In this document: positions 1 to 8,176 of the stretch, piece after piece
How the letters are laid out: each line of letters starts with the position of its first letter
Position numbering within the stretch: the first letter of the stretch is position 1
Source of the DNA: DAIOEK01 sp964648485
Lineage (GTDB): Bacteria > Chloroflexota > Anaerolineae > Anaerolineales > Anaerolineaceae
Length of the DNA stretch: 64,000 nucleotides
NCBI GenBank assembly: GCA_964648485.1
Contig: CAZYOF010000007.1
Coordinates: 62,001-126,000 of the forward strand
Direction: 5' to 3'
Made by a program: the position numbers and the translations under genes
Notes under the pieces: generated by a model
Databases searched by the model: none
The model's input: the letters and a program-made list of their open reading frames with translations, nothing else
What the model was told of the DNA's origin: nothing

Positions 1-858
1 GAGCTGGCGGGTGCAGGCAGCCGATTTGCAGAGCTAATGGGTGTGGATCCCAAACCGCTTACGCTACCGCATGATGTTCCTGCTAATGAATTTATGAATC
101 TGGAAGGACAAAAAATTTCGGGCAGCCGGAATTGGGCTGTCTGGGCGCTCGATTTTCTGAGCCGCTACGATCCGGATCCGCTGCGCTATTATCTAACCGT
201 CAATATGCCAGAATCCAAGGATACCGACTGGGATTGGGAAGATTTTTATCACCGGAACAACGATGAGCTGGTCGCCACCTGGGGCAACCTGGTGAACCGG
301 GTACTGTCATTCACCTACAAACACTGGGAAGGCGTGCTTCCGGACCCCGGAGAATTACGCCCGGGTGATCTGGAACTTCTGGATCAGGTTGAGAAGGGTC
401 TGGATACAGTGGCTGGAATGATGAATGCAGTCAAGCTGCGCGCGGCACTTGCTGAAGCCATGCGTCTTGCGTCTGAGGTAAACCGCTACCTTGATACATC
501 AGCACCATGGTTTGAGATCAAAAGCGATAAAACAATGGCAGCCAAATCTGTATACACCGCCATCCGAGCCATAGATACCATCAAGACGATTCTGGCGCCC
601 TTCCTGCCATTCACCTGTGAAAAGCTGCATACCTTCCTGGGGTATGAAACACCCTTATTTGGCAGCCAGAAGGTTGAAACCATAAAGGATAAGCTTGGCG
701 AACATCAAACCTTGCTCTATGTGCCCGGTGATGCTGCAGGAGAATGGAAAGCAAGCGATCTTAAGCCCGGCAGAAAACTGGTACAACCTGCACCGCTATT
801 TATTAAATTGGATGCCAGTATCATTGAAGAAGAACGCGCCCGTCTCGGGCAGAAATAA
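1..858 (+). CDS. metG: Methionyl-tRNA synthetase, C-terminal part (5' truncated by window edge)
   Basis: Charges tRNA-Met with methionine in the cytoplasm. The frame is open from base 1, so the window begins inside the gene and the 285 visible codons are the C-terminal part. The signature loop that binds ATP appears as KISGSR (about nt 112-129), a variant of KMSKS seen in class Ia MetRS, followed by the expected segment with RYYL and the DW-WEDF region, then the helical anticodon-binding domain. The protein stops after the anticodon domain, so no appended EMAP/Trbp111-type tRNA-binding domain is present. A hairpin terminator follows directly. Confidence 0.95.
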   Translation, partial: ELAGAGSRFAELMGVDPKPLTLPHDVPANEFMNLEGQKISGSRNWAVWALDFLSRYDPDPLRYYLTVNMPESKDTDWDWEDFYHRNNDELVATWGNLVNRVLSFTYKHWEGVLPDPGELRPGDLELLDQVEKGLDTVAGMMNAVKLRAALAEAMRLASEVNRYLDTSAPWFEIKSDKTMAAKSVYTAIRAIDTIKTILAPFLPFTCEKLHTFLGYETPLFGSQKVETIKDKLGEHQTLLYVPGDAAGEWKASDLKPGRKLVQPAPLFIKLDASIIEEERARLGQK

Positions 859-866
859 TCATCAGC

Positions 867-895
867 AGCCCTCCTGAAATGGAGGGCTTTTCTTT
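867..895 (+). terminator. Rho-independent terminator after metG
   Basis: An 8-bp perfect stem (AGCCCTCC / GGAGGGCT) with a 6-nt loop is followed by a T-rich tail. It lies 8 nt after the metG stop and separates it from the convergent hydrolase gene. Confidence 0.85.
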
Positions 896-904
896 GATAT
901 CAAT

Positions 905-1681
905 TTATCTGGCTTGTTCACCTGTTACTTCGAAAATAAATTTATAGAACAGTCCGGCCAGTTCATCCGGTTTTTCGAGAGGGACTAAATGCCCTGCTCC
1001 GCGTATCTCAAAATACCGGGCATTGCCAATCCGTCCTGCCATGACCCGGGCTGCCCGGGGAGGGAAAAACCGGTCTTTCTCGCCCGAACAAACCCATACG
1101 GGTGTCTGAATCTGGTGCAGGCTTTTGTTTAAATTTGCTTTATGGCAAGCGGTCAGATCTCCATACAGAACCCCGGTGCGAGTTTGTGATACCGCTTTCC
1201 GGGTGGCGTCTACCCAGCGTGCTCCCTCAGTTCCCCCAGCCAGACGTTCTACCAGCCAATCCATAGATCTGGGATATAGTAGTGGATTTAGCAAACCATT
1301 TATTACCTCTCCGGGGATGGGGCACTCTGCAGACGCAGAAACAACCATCGTGCCAAGGACCTGGTCTGGAAAATCTATCGTCGTTTGCAGGGCAATCATT
1401 CCTCCCAGCGAATGACCCGCCAGGATGCACTGATACACATTTGCCTGCAGTAAGAATTTAGAAACGCTTCGCGCATAATCGCGGATGCTTTGCTTTCCCT
1501 CTCCGGAAGATTTTCCATGCCCGGGCAGGTCAAGCGCGATCACATTCACGCCCGGAAGTCGGCGAAGATGCAGGTGCCAGCCCATCTGGCTGCCTCCTGC
1601 GCCATGGATCAGGACCAGGGGAGGCGAGCCGGCTTTTCCGAGGTCGGAAGTGGTGTAATAGATATCACCTGCGGTCGGCAT
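905..1681 (-). CDS. Alpha/beta-fold hydrolase
   Basis: A 258-aa cytoplasmic serine hydrolase of unknown substrate. The full catalytic set is visible: oxyanion-hole HGAGG (residues 26-30), nucleophile Ser91 in GHSLGG, Asp203 in GEKDRF, and His231 in GAGHLVP. The DLPGHGKS strand-turn (51-58) is typical of the esterase/haloperoxidase group of the superfamily. The start lies only 4 nt after the murJ stop, so the two are probably co-transcribed. Sequence alone does not separate esterase, lipase or C-C hydrolase activity. Confidence 0.85.
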   Translation of the reverse strand: MPTAGDIYYTTSDLGKAGSPPLVLIHGAGGSQMGWHLHLRRLPGVNVIALDLPGHGKSSGEGKQSIRDYARSVSKFLLQANVYQCILAGHSLGGMIALQTTIDFPDQVLGTMVVSASAECPIPGEVINGLLNPLLYPRSMDWLVERLAGGTEGARWVDATRKAVSQTRTGVLYGDLTACHKANLNKSLHQIQTPVWVCSGEKDRFFPPRAARVMAGRIGNARYFEIRGAGHLVPLEKPDELAGLFYKFIFEVTGEQAR

Positions 1682-1685
1682 GCTG

Positions 1686-3269
1686 TTACCTCCCGCCCGC
1701 CAGTCCCAGCCGTCTGCGGATGGATGAGATCAGATAACTTATTTCTTCAACCCTCAGTAAGCTGATCAGAACAAAATACACCAATGCGCCGCCTGCAATT
1801 CCAGCCAGAGAGGTGATCCAGTTGGGTAATCCACCGCTGATGAGCAACCAGCCCCACAGGGCGAGTGCCATCACCGCACCCGCCAGCAGGCTGCGCCAGG
1901 TGAGTGAGAGGATTCGACGGGCGTTGATGCGCTGCATCTTTCTGCGGATCAGGATTAATAAACCTACGGTTTCCAGCGCGGTTGCCAGTGAATTGGCGAG
2001 TGCCAACCCGCCGTGCGGCATCCAGCCAATGGTTTCGAACAGGCGCATAAAAATCAAACTGAAAATAATATTGAGCGTCATCGCCGTGGCGCCAACCAGC
2101 ACCGGGGTTCGGGTATCCTGCAGGGCATAAAATGCGCGGCTCAGCACCTCCACCATCGCGTGACCCACCAACCCGGCGGCATACCAGAGCAGCGCCCAGG
2201 CGACCAACTCTGTAGATTGGGTTGTAAACTCTCCGCGCTGGTAGAGCAGGGCAACAATCGGCTTGCGCAAAAGCATTAATCCGATGGAAGCGGGCACGGA
2301 AAGCAAAATCAATCCGCGCAGGCTGGCTGCCAGGGAATTACGTAACTCTTCCATTTTGTCGAGCGCTGCCTGCTCCGAAAAGGTGGGCATGGCGGCGATG
2401 GCAATGGATTGGGCGATCGCTGCCTGCGGCATCAGCATCAACTGAAAAGCGTAAGTGATACCATTCAGGGAGCCTTCATGAAAAGATGCCAGAATTGTAT
2501 TCACCCAGAAATTTAATTGTACGATTGCCGCTCCGAACAGCCGTGGCAGCATCAGCCTGCCAACCTGTAAAACCAGGCTGTCTCTGGGAATAAAGATGGT
2601 GTCGTATTTTCCATTCAATTGCAGTAACGAAGGAATTTGTAACCCGAGGTGCAGCAAAGCCCCCAGGACTGCGCCCCACGCAAGACCAAATATACCGAGA
2701 CTCGGGGATAATAGCCAAACACCCAGAATCATGCCGGTTGAGTACATTGCCGGGGTCAGTGCGGGGATCAGGAACTTCTGATGTGCGTTCAGAATTCCCA
2801 TCACCAGACCGCTCAACCCGAAGATGACGACCGAAGGGAGCAAGACTCTCAAAATTTGTACGGTGAGCTGCTGTTTTTCGGCATCGAAACCGGGTGCGAG
2901 TAAATTCTCTACCAGCCAGGGTGCAATAACTGCGGTGATCGCACAAACAATGATCATAATGATCACAATCAGATTGGCAATTCCGCTCGCCAATCGCCAT
3001 GCAGTAGATTTTTGATCCTTTACAAGCAGCCCGGTGAATGTAGGCACAAAAGCCGAAGCCAGCGCTCCACCAGCCATCAGATTGAAAAGGACTTCGCCTA
3101 CCCGGTTGGCAGCGTTGAATGCTTCCAGGTCGGGGCTGGTGCCGAAGCCATTCGCAACCACCATCTGGCGCAGCAACCCGACCAGGTTACTGATGATAAT
3201 GGCAAACATAACGGTCCCCGCTGCGCGCGCGATCTGTCTACCGGCACTCGGATTTTCATTGACACCCAT
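1686..3269 (-). CDS. murJ: Lipid II flippase MurJ (MviN family)
   Basis: Polytopic inner-membrane protein (527 aa) that flips the peptidoglycan precursor lipid II outward. The N-terminal region with the GLLRQ motif, AFNAANRVGE and the GGALASAFVP segment are characteristic of MurJ, and the length fits a 14-TM MOP-superfamily flippase. I chose ATG at 3269 rather than an upstream TTG (3302) because a perfect TATAAT box sits 7 bp before that ATG (3277-3282) and there is no Shine-Dalgarno, which suggests a leaderless message. The hydrolase follows after 4 nt. Confidence 0.93.
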   Translation of the reverse strand: MGVNENPSAGRQIARAAGTVMFAIIISNLVGLLRQMVVANGFGTSPDLEAFNAANRVGEVLFNLMAGGALASAFVPTFTGLLVKDQKSTAWRLASGIANLIVIIMIIVCAITAVIAPWLVENLLAPGFDAEKQQLTVQILRVLLPSVVIFGLSGLVMGILNAHQKFLIPALTPAMYSTGMILGVWLLSPSLGIFGLAWGAVLGALLHLGLQIPSLLQLNGKYDTIFIPRDSLVLQVGRLMLPRLFGAAIVQLNFWVNTILASFHEGSLNGITYAFQLMLMPQAAIAQSIAIAAMPTFSEQAALDKMEELRNSLAASLRGLILLSVPASIGLMLLRKPIVALLYQRGEFTTQSTELVAWALLWYAAGLVGHAMVEVLSRAFYALQDTRTPVLVGATAMTLNIIFSLIFMRLFETIGWMPHGGLALANSLATALETVGLLILIRRKMQRINARRILSLTWRSLLAGAVMALALWGWLLISGGLPNWITSLAGIAGGALVYFVLISLLRVEEISYLISSIRRRLGLAGGR

Positions 3270-3276
3270 GAAAAAG

Positions 3277-3282
3277 ATTATA
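3277..3282 (-). promoter_or_regulatory. -10 box of murJ (leaderless-type)
   Basis: TATAAT on the minus strand, 7 bp upstream of the murJ ATG. With a normal -10 to start-site distance, transcription would begin at or within a base of the start codon. Confidence 0.55.
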
Positions 3283-3360
3283 ATCCAGCAGAGCGAAACC
3301 AAGCACTGTGCTGCGGGTTATCTATCCTGGTAAAAACTATATTCCACCTCTGGAGGGGAA

Positions 3361-3783
3361 ATGTCTCTCAAAGCTATTATTGCCATTGTTATGATTTTGC
3401 ACGGATTAATTCATGCCAGCCTTTCGTGGGTACCGGTTGCCCAACCCGGTGCCATGCGTACCCCATTCTTTCCCGCTTGGTGGCGGAAGGATGTGGATGC
3501 TCTCTGGCCTATATCCAAATTTAAGCTGCCTGAGAATAGCATCCGGACGATTGGCTGGCTGCTATGGCTGATAGCAACAGCCGCCTTCGCTCTCGCCGGA
3601 TTGGGGCTGGTCAGCATTCCCGGATTGGCATCCATCTGGATGGGGATGGCGATGACCGGATCTGTCGCATCCATCCTGCTGCTTGGACTCTTCTGGCACC
3701 CCTGGCTGCCGGTGGGTATCATCCTCGACCTGGTGGTATTGGCTGGAATATTCTTCAAAATTCCCAATGCCTTATTCGAGTAA
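3361..3783 (+). CDS. Small integral membrane protein of unknown function
   Basis: 140 aa with about four hydrophobic segments (roughly residues 3-25, 63-85, 90-112, 115-135) and a polar loop rich in Pro and Trp between the first two. A strong Shine-Dalgarno (GGAGGGG) lies 3-9 nt before the ATG, so it is very probably translated. I recognise no family. It stands alone between murJ and the convergent tsf-like gene; a bidirectional hairpin follows. Confidence 0.7.
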   Translation: MSLKAIIAIVMILHGLIHASLSWVPVAQPGAMRTPFFPAWWRKDVDALWPISKFKLPENSIRTIGWLLWLIATAAFALAGLGLVSIPGLASIWMGMAMTGSVASILLLGLFWHPWLPVGIILDLVVLAGIFFKIPNALFE

Positions 3784-3876
3784 TCAGTTACATGTAGCAC
3801 CCCGGAGCAAATCCGCTTTGCGGAAAAGATCAGCGAAGTGGTCTCCTGCGGTTTGCTAGATAAAATTCCTGGATAA

Positions 3877-3905
3877 AAATGGTGGAGTGGAAAGCTCCAC
3901 CATTT
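3877..3905. terminator. Bidirectional terminator between convergent genes
   Basis: A perfect 11-bp stem (AAATGGTGGAG / CTCCACCATTT) with a 7-nt loop. On the minus strand it is followed by five T residues, which suits termination of the EF-Ts gene. It can also serve the plus-strand membrane-protein gene. Confidence 0.8.
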
Positions 3906-3909
3906 GTTA

Positions 3910-4512
3910 TTATTCTTCTGCAGATGGGGTAATCTCCCACCGCATAAACCGCCGGATGATGATGTTTTCACGGATTTGACTGATCGTCCGGTTCAAATAA
4001 TCTGACACCGTGATGGTTTCGTCACGGATATACGGTTGGCGTAAAAGGACATTTGTATTCCGATATTTTTCAACCACGCCACTGGTAATCACTAAGATGA
4101 TCCGTTCCAGTTTGCCTTCAGCGTGTGCCTTTTCCGCCGCTTCGGTCTTCAATTTTGCAATTACTTCCGCCGGGATATCCTCATCCCGTACATACAGAGG
4201 GCTGGTTGAGGTGATCTGCAGCGCGATTTCATGCGTAAATTTACGGAACATCTCAGACCTACTTGCGAATTCAGTTTCAGTATTGATCTCAACCATCACA
4301 CCGATCCTGCCATTGCCGTGTGAATAGAGTTCAATTACCCCTTCCGCCGCCTCTCGATCTGCCTGTTTTGCGGCTTTCAGTAAAGCACTTTCGCTCAAAA
4401 TGCGCAGCGCCCTCTCATAATTTTGCTCCCCCTGTTCGAGCGCTTTACGGCAATCCATCACCCCGGCGCCGGTCTCATTTCTCAGTTTTACTATTACATC
4501 CACGTTATTCAT
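3910..4512 (-). CDS. tsf: Elongation factor Ts homologue
   Basis: EF-Ts catalyses GDP/GTP exchange on EF-Tu. The 200-aa protein carries the N-terminal UBA-like signature (RNETGAGVMDCRKAL, 11-25) and the conserved C-terminal QPYIRDE...ENIIIRRFMR region, and has the short form length. The loop that inserts into EF-Tu is usually TDFV; here it is TEFA (80-83), so the key Asp is Glu. The gene is not next to rpsB, its usual partner, but overlaps the upstream PadR-type regulator by 4 nt (ATGA), so the two are translationally coupled. It may be a second, regulated EF-Ts rather than the housekeeping copy. Confidence 0.88.
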   Translation of the reverse strand: MNNVDVIVKLRNETGAGVMDCRKALEQGEQNYERALRILSESALLKAAKQADREAAEGVIELYSHGNGRIGVMVEINTETEFASRSEMFRKFTHEIALQITSTSPLYVRDEDIPAEVIAKLKTEAAEKAHAEGKLERIILVITSGVVEKYRNTNVLLRQPYIRDETITVSDYLNRTISQIRENIIIRRFMRWEITPSAEE

Positions 4513-5081
4513 TCTTCACCTACATGTTCTAAATAATCAAGATAATTACCTTCTTGAATATCCTGCTTTGTTTTTTCAGTCCAATCCAGTTCTGTCTTAC
4601 AGGCTTGGATCATATTTTCATTTAGGCGGAGCCAGAGATATTTCTCGCGTGTATCCCGCTGCGGGTGGACTTCTTTCCTGGTTGCCTGAGCCTTGAGCAT
4701 CATCAGGCGGTTGGATAGCTCTTCCGCGTACCTTTCCAGCAAACTGACAACCTCGCCATCAGACAGGGAGCCCGACCAGGCAAGCTGGATCAGGAAACCC
4801 TTACGCACCTCCGGCAATTCGGGATCAGCCAGTATGCATTTTTTCAATTCAGCATGCCCGGCATCACTGATGGTGTAGATCTTCTTTGCCGGCTTGCCTT
4901 CCTGCGACTGGACTTCATGGGTGACCAGGCCATCATTTTGCAGCTCGATGAGACTTTTATAAATCTGGTTATTATTGCCTGACCAGTAGTAAATCTCGGA
5001 ATCGCAGATCAACCCTTTCAGGTCATAGCCCGAGAGGGGTTTCCAGCTCAATATTGCCAGGATAGTTGCACGTAAGTCCAT
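4509..5081 (-). CDS. PadR-family transcriptional regulator
   Basis: A 190-aa winged-helix repressor. The N-terminal 80 residues hold the PadR helix-turn-helix (SGYDLKGLI, NQIYKSLIELQNDGLV, then the wing ending KIYTISDAG), followed by a C-terminal alpha-helical dimerisation domain of the Vir_act_alpha_C type with leucine-rich coiled-coil character. The start is supported by GAGGT 6 nt upstream. Its promoter holds a perfect ATGT-N8-ACAT palindrome, the recognised PadR operator form, so it probably represses its own operon, which also encodes the EF-Ts homologue. It is divergent from the CcrM-like methyltransferase. Confidence 0.9.
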   Translation of the reverse strand: MDLRATILAILSWKPLSGYDLKGLICDSEIYYWSGNNNQIYKSLIELQNDGLVTHEVQSQEGKPAKKIYTISDAGHAELKKCILADPELPEVRKGFLIQLAWSGSLSDGEVVSLLERYAEELSNRLMMLKAQATRKEVHPQRDTREKYLWLRLNENMIQACKTELDWTEKTKQDIQEGNYLDYLEHVGEE

Positions 5082-5105
5082 ATCAATACCTCATCTGTAG
5101 TTAAC

Positions 5106-5129
5106 AATAACATATGTTATTAATAACAT
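5106..5129. promoter_or_regulatory. Double palindromic operator for the PadR regulator
   Basis: Two overlapping perfect 16-bp palindromes: AATAACATATGTTATT (5106-5121) and ATGTTATTAATAACAT (5114-5129). The second matches the PadR consensus ATGT-N8-ACAT exactly. It covers the predicted -10 region of the padR promoter. Confidence 0.75.
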
Positions 5130-5149
5130 AACAATATCAGGAGTGTCAA
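5120..5149 (-). promoter_or_regulatory. Promoter of the padR-tsf operon
   Basis: On the minus strand TTGACA (5144-5149) is followed after 17-18 bp by TTATTA/TATTAA. The -10 lies inside the operator palindrome, the arrangement expected for repression by occlusion. Confidence 0.55.
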
Positions 5150-5187
5150 GAGTGGTGGTGTTTTACAAAAGCCTACAGCCAAAACCT

Positions 5188-5216
5188 TTGTCGGGAGAGT
5201 CGCCTGAGGTTACAAT
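5188..5216 (+). promoter_or_regulatory. Promoter of the CcrM-like gene, containing a GANTC site
   Basis: TTGTCG (5188-5193), a 17-bp spacer and TACAAT (5211-5216), ending 8 bp before the ATG; no Shine-Dalgarno is visible. A GAGTC (GANTC) site at 5197-5201 lies in the spacer. Confidence 0.55.
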
Positions 5217-5224
5217 AGAGCTAC

Positions 5225-6358
5225 ATGAGCGAAACGCAAATTATTACCCTGCCCTCCGCCGAACCACAGACCAACCTGCCGATTGACCGGGTGATTCTGG
5301 GTGACTGCATCGAAGAAATGAACAAGCTGCCAGCCGAATCGGTGGATGTAGTTTTCGCCGACCCGCCTTATAATCTGCAGCTTGCCCAGGAACTCTGGCG
5401 ACCCAACCTCACCCGTGTGGATGCGGTAGATGATGACTGGGACCAATTTGAAAGCTTCGAAGCCTATGACCGTTTCACCACTGCCTGGCTGACAGCCTGC
5501 AAGCGGCTATTGAAAAAAAGCGGAACGCTCTGGGTAATCGGTTCGTACCATAACATTTACCGGGTTGGAACAATTTTGCAAAACCTGGGGTATTGGATTC
5601 TTAACGACATTGTCTGGACTAAAACCAACCCCATGCCGAACTTCCGCGGGGTGCGCTTCACCAACGCGCACGAAACCCTTTTGTGGGCGCAGCGGGAGAA
5701 AGGCGCCCCCTACACCTTCAATCATCACGCCATGAAAGCCCTCAATGAAGACCTGCAAATGCGCAGCGACTGGTCCCTTGCCATCTGCTCTGGCGGTGAG
5801 CGCCTGAAACAGGATGGCAAGAAATTACATCCCACCCAGAAACCCGAGGCGCTGCTCTACCGGGTGCTGCTTGCCAGTTCTCACACCGGAGATATTGTGC
5901 TCGACCCATTTTTCGGTACCGGCACCACCGGCGCGGTCGCCAAACGGCTGCACCGCCATTTCATCGGCATCGAACGGGATCCGGTTTACGCAGAAGCCGC
6001 CCGGGTCCGTATCGATCATGTTCACCAGGTGGAGTTTAATCCACCGATTTTTGTCACCCCCAACCCGCGCCGTGAAGCACGCATCCCCTTTGGCAGTCTG
6101 CTTGAAAATGGATTGCTCGAAGCGGGAGACACGCTTTATTTTGGCGGGGACAGATTGCATACAGCTGTGGTACTGGCGGATGGATCTCTCAATTACGATG
6201 GAGAGATTGGTTCCATCCACCAGATCGCCCGCAAGATTCGCCAGGCGCCCGCCAATGGCTGGGAACTCTGGTATTATCTCGACAAGCAAGATAACGAACG
6301 AAAACCCATCAATCAATTGCGGTCGATTCTTCGATCAGCTTCTCAAGAGGACAGGTAA
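5225..6358 (+). CDS. CcrM-like solitary DNA adenine methyltransferase (predicted GANTC)
   Basis: Predicted N6-adenine methyltransferase of the beta class: the catalytic DPPY motif (46-49) precedes the SAM-binding FFGTGTTG (229-236). Many stretches match Caulobacter CcrM as I recall it: GDCIEEMN, FADPPYNLQL, the VDAVDD-WDQFESF segment, WVIGSYHNI, NPMPNFRG, NAHETL, HPTQKPEALLYRV. A CcrM-type C-terminal DNA-binding domain (about 285-370) is also present. CcrM methylates GANTC, so I infer the same specificity. No restriction enzyme gene adjoins it; it is followed after 2 nt by pepF. Possible roles are replication or cell-cycle control, as in alphaproteobacteria, but a HinfI-type orphan cannot be excluded. 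Confidence 0.9.
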   Translation: MSETQIITLPSAEPQTNLPIDRVILGDCIEEMNKLPAESVDVVFADPPYNLQLAQELWRPNLTRVDAVDDDWDQFESFEAYDRFTTAWLTACKRLLKKSGTLWVIGSYHNIYRVGTILQNLGYWILNDIVWTKTNPMPNFRGVRFTNAHETLLWAQREKGAPYTFNHHAMKALNEDLQMRSDWSLAICSGGERLKQDGKKLHPTQKPEALLYRVLLASSHTGDIVLDPFFGTGTTGAVAKRLHRHFIGIERDPVYAEAARVRIDHVHQVEFNPPIFVTPNPRREARIPFGSLLENGLLEAGDTLYFGGDRLHTAVVLADGSLNYDGEIGSIHQIARKIRQAPANGWELWYYLDKQDNERKPINQLRSILRSASQEDR

Positions 6359-6360
6359 AA

Positions 6361-8139
6361 ATGGTAAAAAATACATACCCACAAACGCGCTGGAGTCTGG
6401 CAGATATTTTCCCTTCGGCTGAAGGTAAAGAGATCGATGCAGCTTACCAGAATTTAGAAGAGTTGGTGAAAAAGCTGGAGACATTTCGAGATAGTCTTTC
6501 ACCAGATATTTCCTCCAGCAAATTCATGGAAATTATCAAACTCGAAGAAGAAATCAGCCGCCTCGAAAACCGCCTGGCGGGCTACGCCGGGTTATGGTTT
6601 GCCGAAGACACACAAAATCAAACAGCCATGACCATGGTGGCAAAAATTGACCAGCTTCTGGCAGACTATGGCAACCGCGAGTTGTTCTTCAGCTTGTGGT
6701 GGAAGAGTCTGGATGATGTTAATGCCAAACGGTTGATGGACGCATCAGGCGATTACCGGTACTGGCTGGAAGAAATCCGTCACTTCAAACCACACACACT
6801 GACCGAAGCTGAAGAAAAAATCGTCAATATCAAAAATGTCACCGGGTACAACGCGCTCATCACCCTGTATGACTCCATCACCAACCGCTACAGTTTTATG
6901 ATCGAGGTGGATGGGCAGAAAAAAGAAATGACCCGGGGTGAGTTGATGGTGTATGTGCGCAAGCATGATTCCGAACTGCGTAAAGCCGCCTACCAGGAAC
7001 TCTATCGCGTGTACGGGAATGACGGACCCATCCTCGGGCAGATGTACCAAACGGTGGTGCGCGACTGGCGTAACGAACAGGTGCAACTGCGTAAATTCGC
7101 ACAGCCGATTGCCGCCCGAAATCTGGGAAATGATATTCCTGACGCAGTAGTTGATACCCTGCTGGATGTATCCCGCGAGAACGCCGCCGTATTCCAGCGG
7201 TATTTCAAACTCAAAGCCCGCTGGCTCAAAATGGACCGCCTGCGCCGGTATGACATTTACGCTCCGGTGGAGCAATCTGACAAGCAATATTCATTCGATC
7301 AGGCAGCCGATCTGGTGTTTGAATCTTTCCGTGAATTCGACCCGCAGCTTGAAAAACTGGCAACCCGGGTCTTTGCCGAAAAGCATCTGGATGGTGAGAT
7401 TCGCAAAGGTAAGCGTTCGGGTGCGTTCTGTTCCACCATCGGACCGGATCTGACCCCCTGGGTGCTGCTCAACTACCAGGGCAGAGCGGATGATGTTGCC
7501 ACCATGGCGCATGAACTCGGTCACGCCATCCACTCGATGCTTGCGGAACACCACACCCTCTTCACCCAGCATGCCTGCCTGCCGCTGGCGGAAACCGCCT
7601 CCACTTTTGGTGAAATGATGCTGGTGGATAAGCTCCTCAAAGAAGAAAAGGATGACAGTGTTCGGCGCGATTTGCTCTTCAGGCAGGTGGATGATTCATA
7701 TGCCACCATCATGCGCCAGGCATATTTTGCCCTGTTCGAGAAGCAGGCGCATGAGATGATCGCCAACAATGCCTCGGTGGATGAACTTTCTGCCGCATAT
7801 ATGGATAACTTGAAGGATCAGTTTGGAGACGCGGTGAAAATTCCCGAAGAATTCAAATGGGAATGGGTATCCATCCCGCATATTTACCATACCCCCTTCT
7901 ATGTGTACGCCTACTCTTTCGGTCAGCTCCTGGTACTTTCTCTGTACCAGCAGTTCAAAGCAGAAGGTGAAAGCTTCAAGCCGCGCTACATTAAATTGCT
8001 GTCTGCCGGCGGCTCAGAAGCACCCGCCAGAGTTCTGGCAGATGCCGGTATTGACTTCCATCAACGCTCCTTCTGGCAGGGTGGCTTCGATGTCATTGCC
8101 GGTCTGGTAAACCAGCTCGAACAGCTGCCCATCCGTTAA
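6361..8139 (+). CDS. pepF: Oligoendopeptidase F, M3 metallopeptidase
   Basis: A 592-aa cytoplasmic zinc peptidase that cleaves short peptides. The zinc motif HELGH is at residues 384-388, preceded by the substrate-loop region FCSTIGP and followed by the third-ligand region with AETASTFGE. Length and the N-terminal helical lobe fit the PepF clade. It starts 2 nt after the methyltransferase stop with AGAGGA upstream, so the two are co-transcribed. A second, more distant M3 peptidase lies at 44752-46473. Confidence 0.93.
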   Translation: MVKNTYPQTRWSLADIFPSAEGKEIDAAYQNLEELVKKLETFRDSLSPDISSSKFMEIIKLEEEISRLENRLAGYAGLWFAEDTQNQTAMTMVAKIDQLLADYGNRELFFSLWWKSLDDVNAKRLMDASGDYRYWLEEIRHFKPHTLTEAEEKIVNIKNVTGYNALITLYDSITNRYSFMIEVDGQKKEMTRGELMVYVRKHDSELRKAAYQELYRVYGNDGPILGQMYQTVVRDWRNEQVQLRKFAQPIAARNLGNDIPDAVVDTLLDVSRENAAVFQRYFKLKARWLKMDRLRRYDIYAPVEQSDKQYSFDQAADLVFESFREFDPQLEKLATRVFAEKHLDGEIRKGKRSGAFCSTIGPDLTPWVLLNYQGRADDVATMAHELGHAIHSMLAEHHTLFTQHACLPLAETASTFGEMMLVDKLLKEEKDDSVRRDLLFRQVDDSYATIMRQAYFALFEKQAHEMIANNASVDELSAAYMDNLKDQFGDAVKIPEEFKWEWVSIPHIYHTPFYVYAYSFGQLLVLSLYQQFKAEGESFKPRYIKLLSAGGSEAPARVLADAGIDFHQRSFWQGGFDVIAGLVNQLEQLPIR

Positions 8140-8176
8140 CACGCCTCTTTTCATCATCAAATTACGGAGTCAGAAT

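Noticed and set aside
2476..3000. 174-codon minus-strand ORF within murJ
   Set aside because: Shadow frame with Arg/Cys-rich composition; murJ is intact in the main frame, so it is not a frameshift.
3411..3971. 186-codon minus-strand ORF opposite the 140-aa membrane protein
   Set aside because: It spans the bidirectional terminator and the end of the EF-Ts gene and shows no domain; the plus-strand gene has a strong ribosome-binding site.
5814..6422. 202-codon plus-strand ORF inside the methyltransferase gene
   Set aside because: It is a frame shadow; its product has no domain while the overlapping frame encodes the complete CcrM-like protein.
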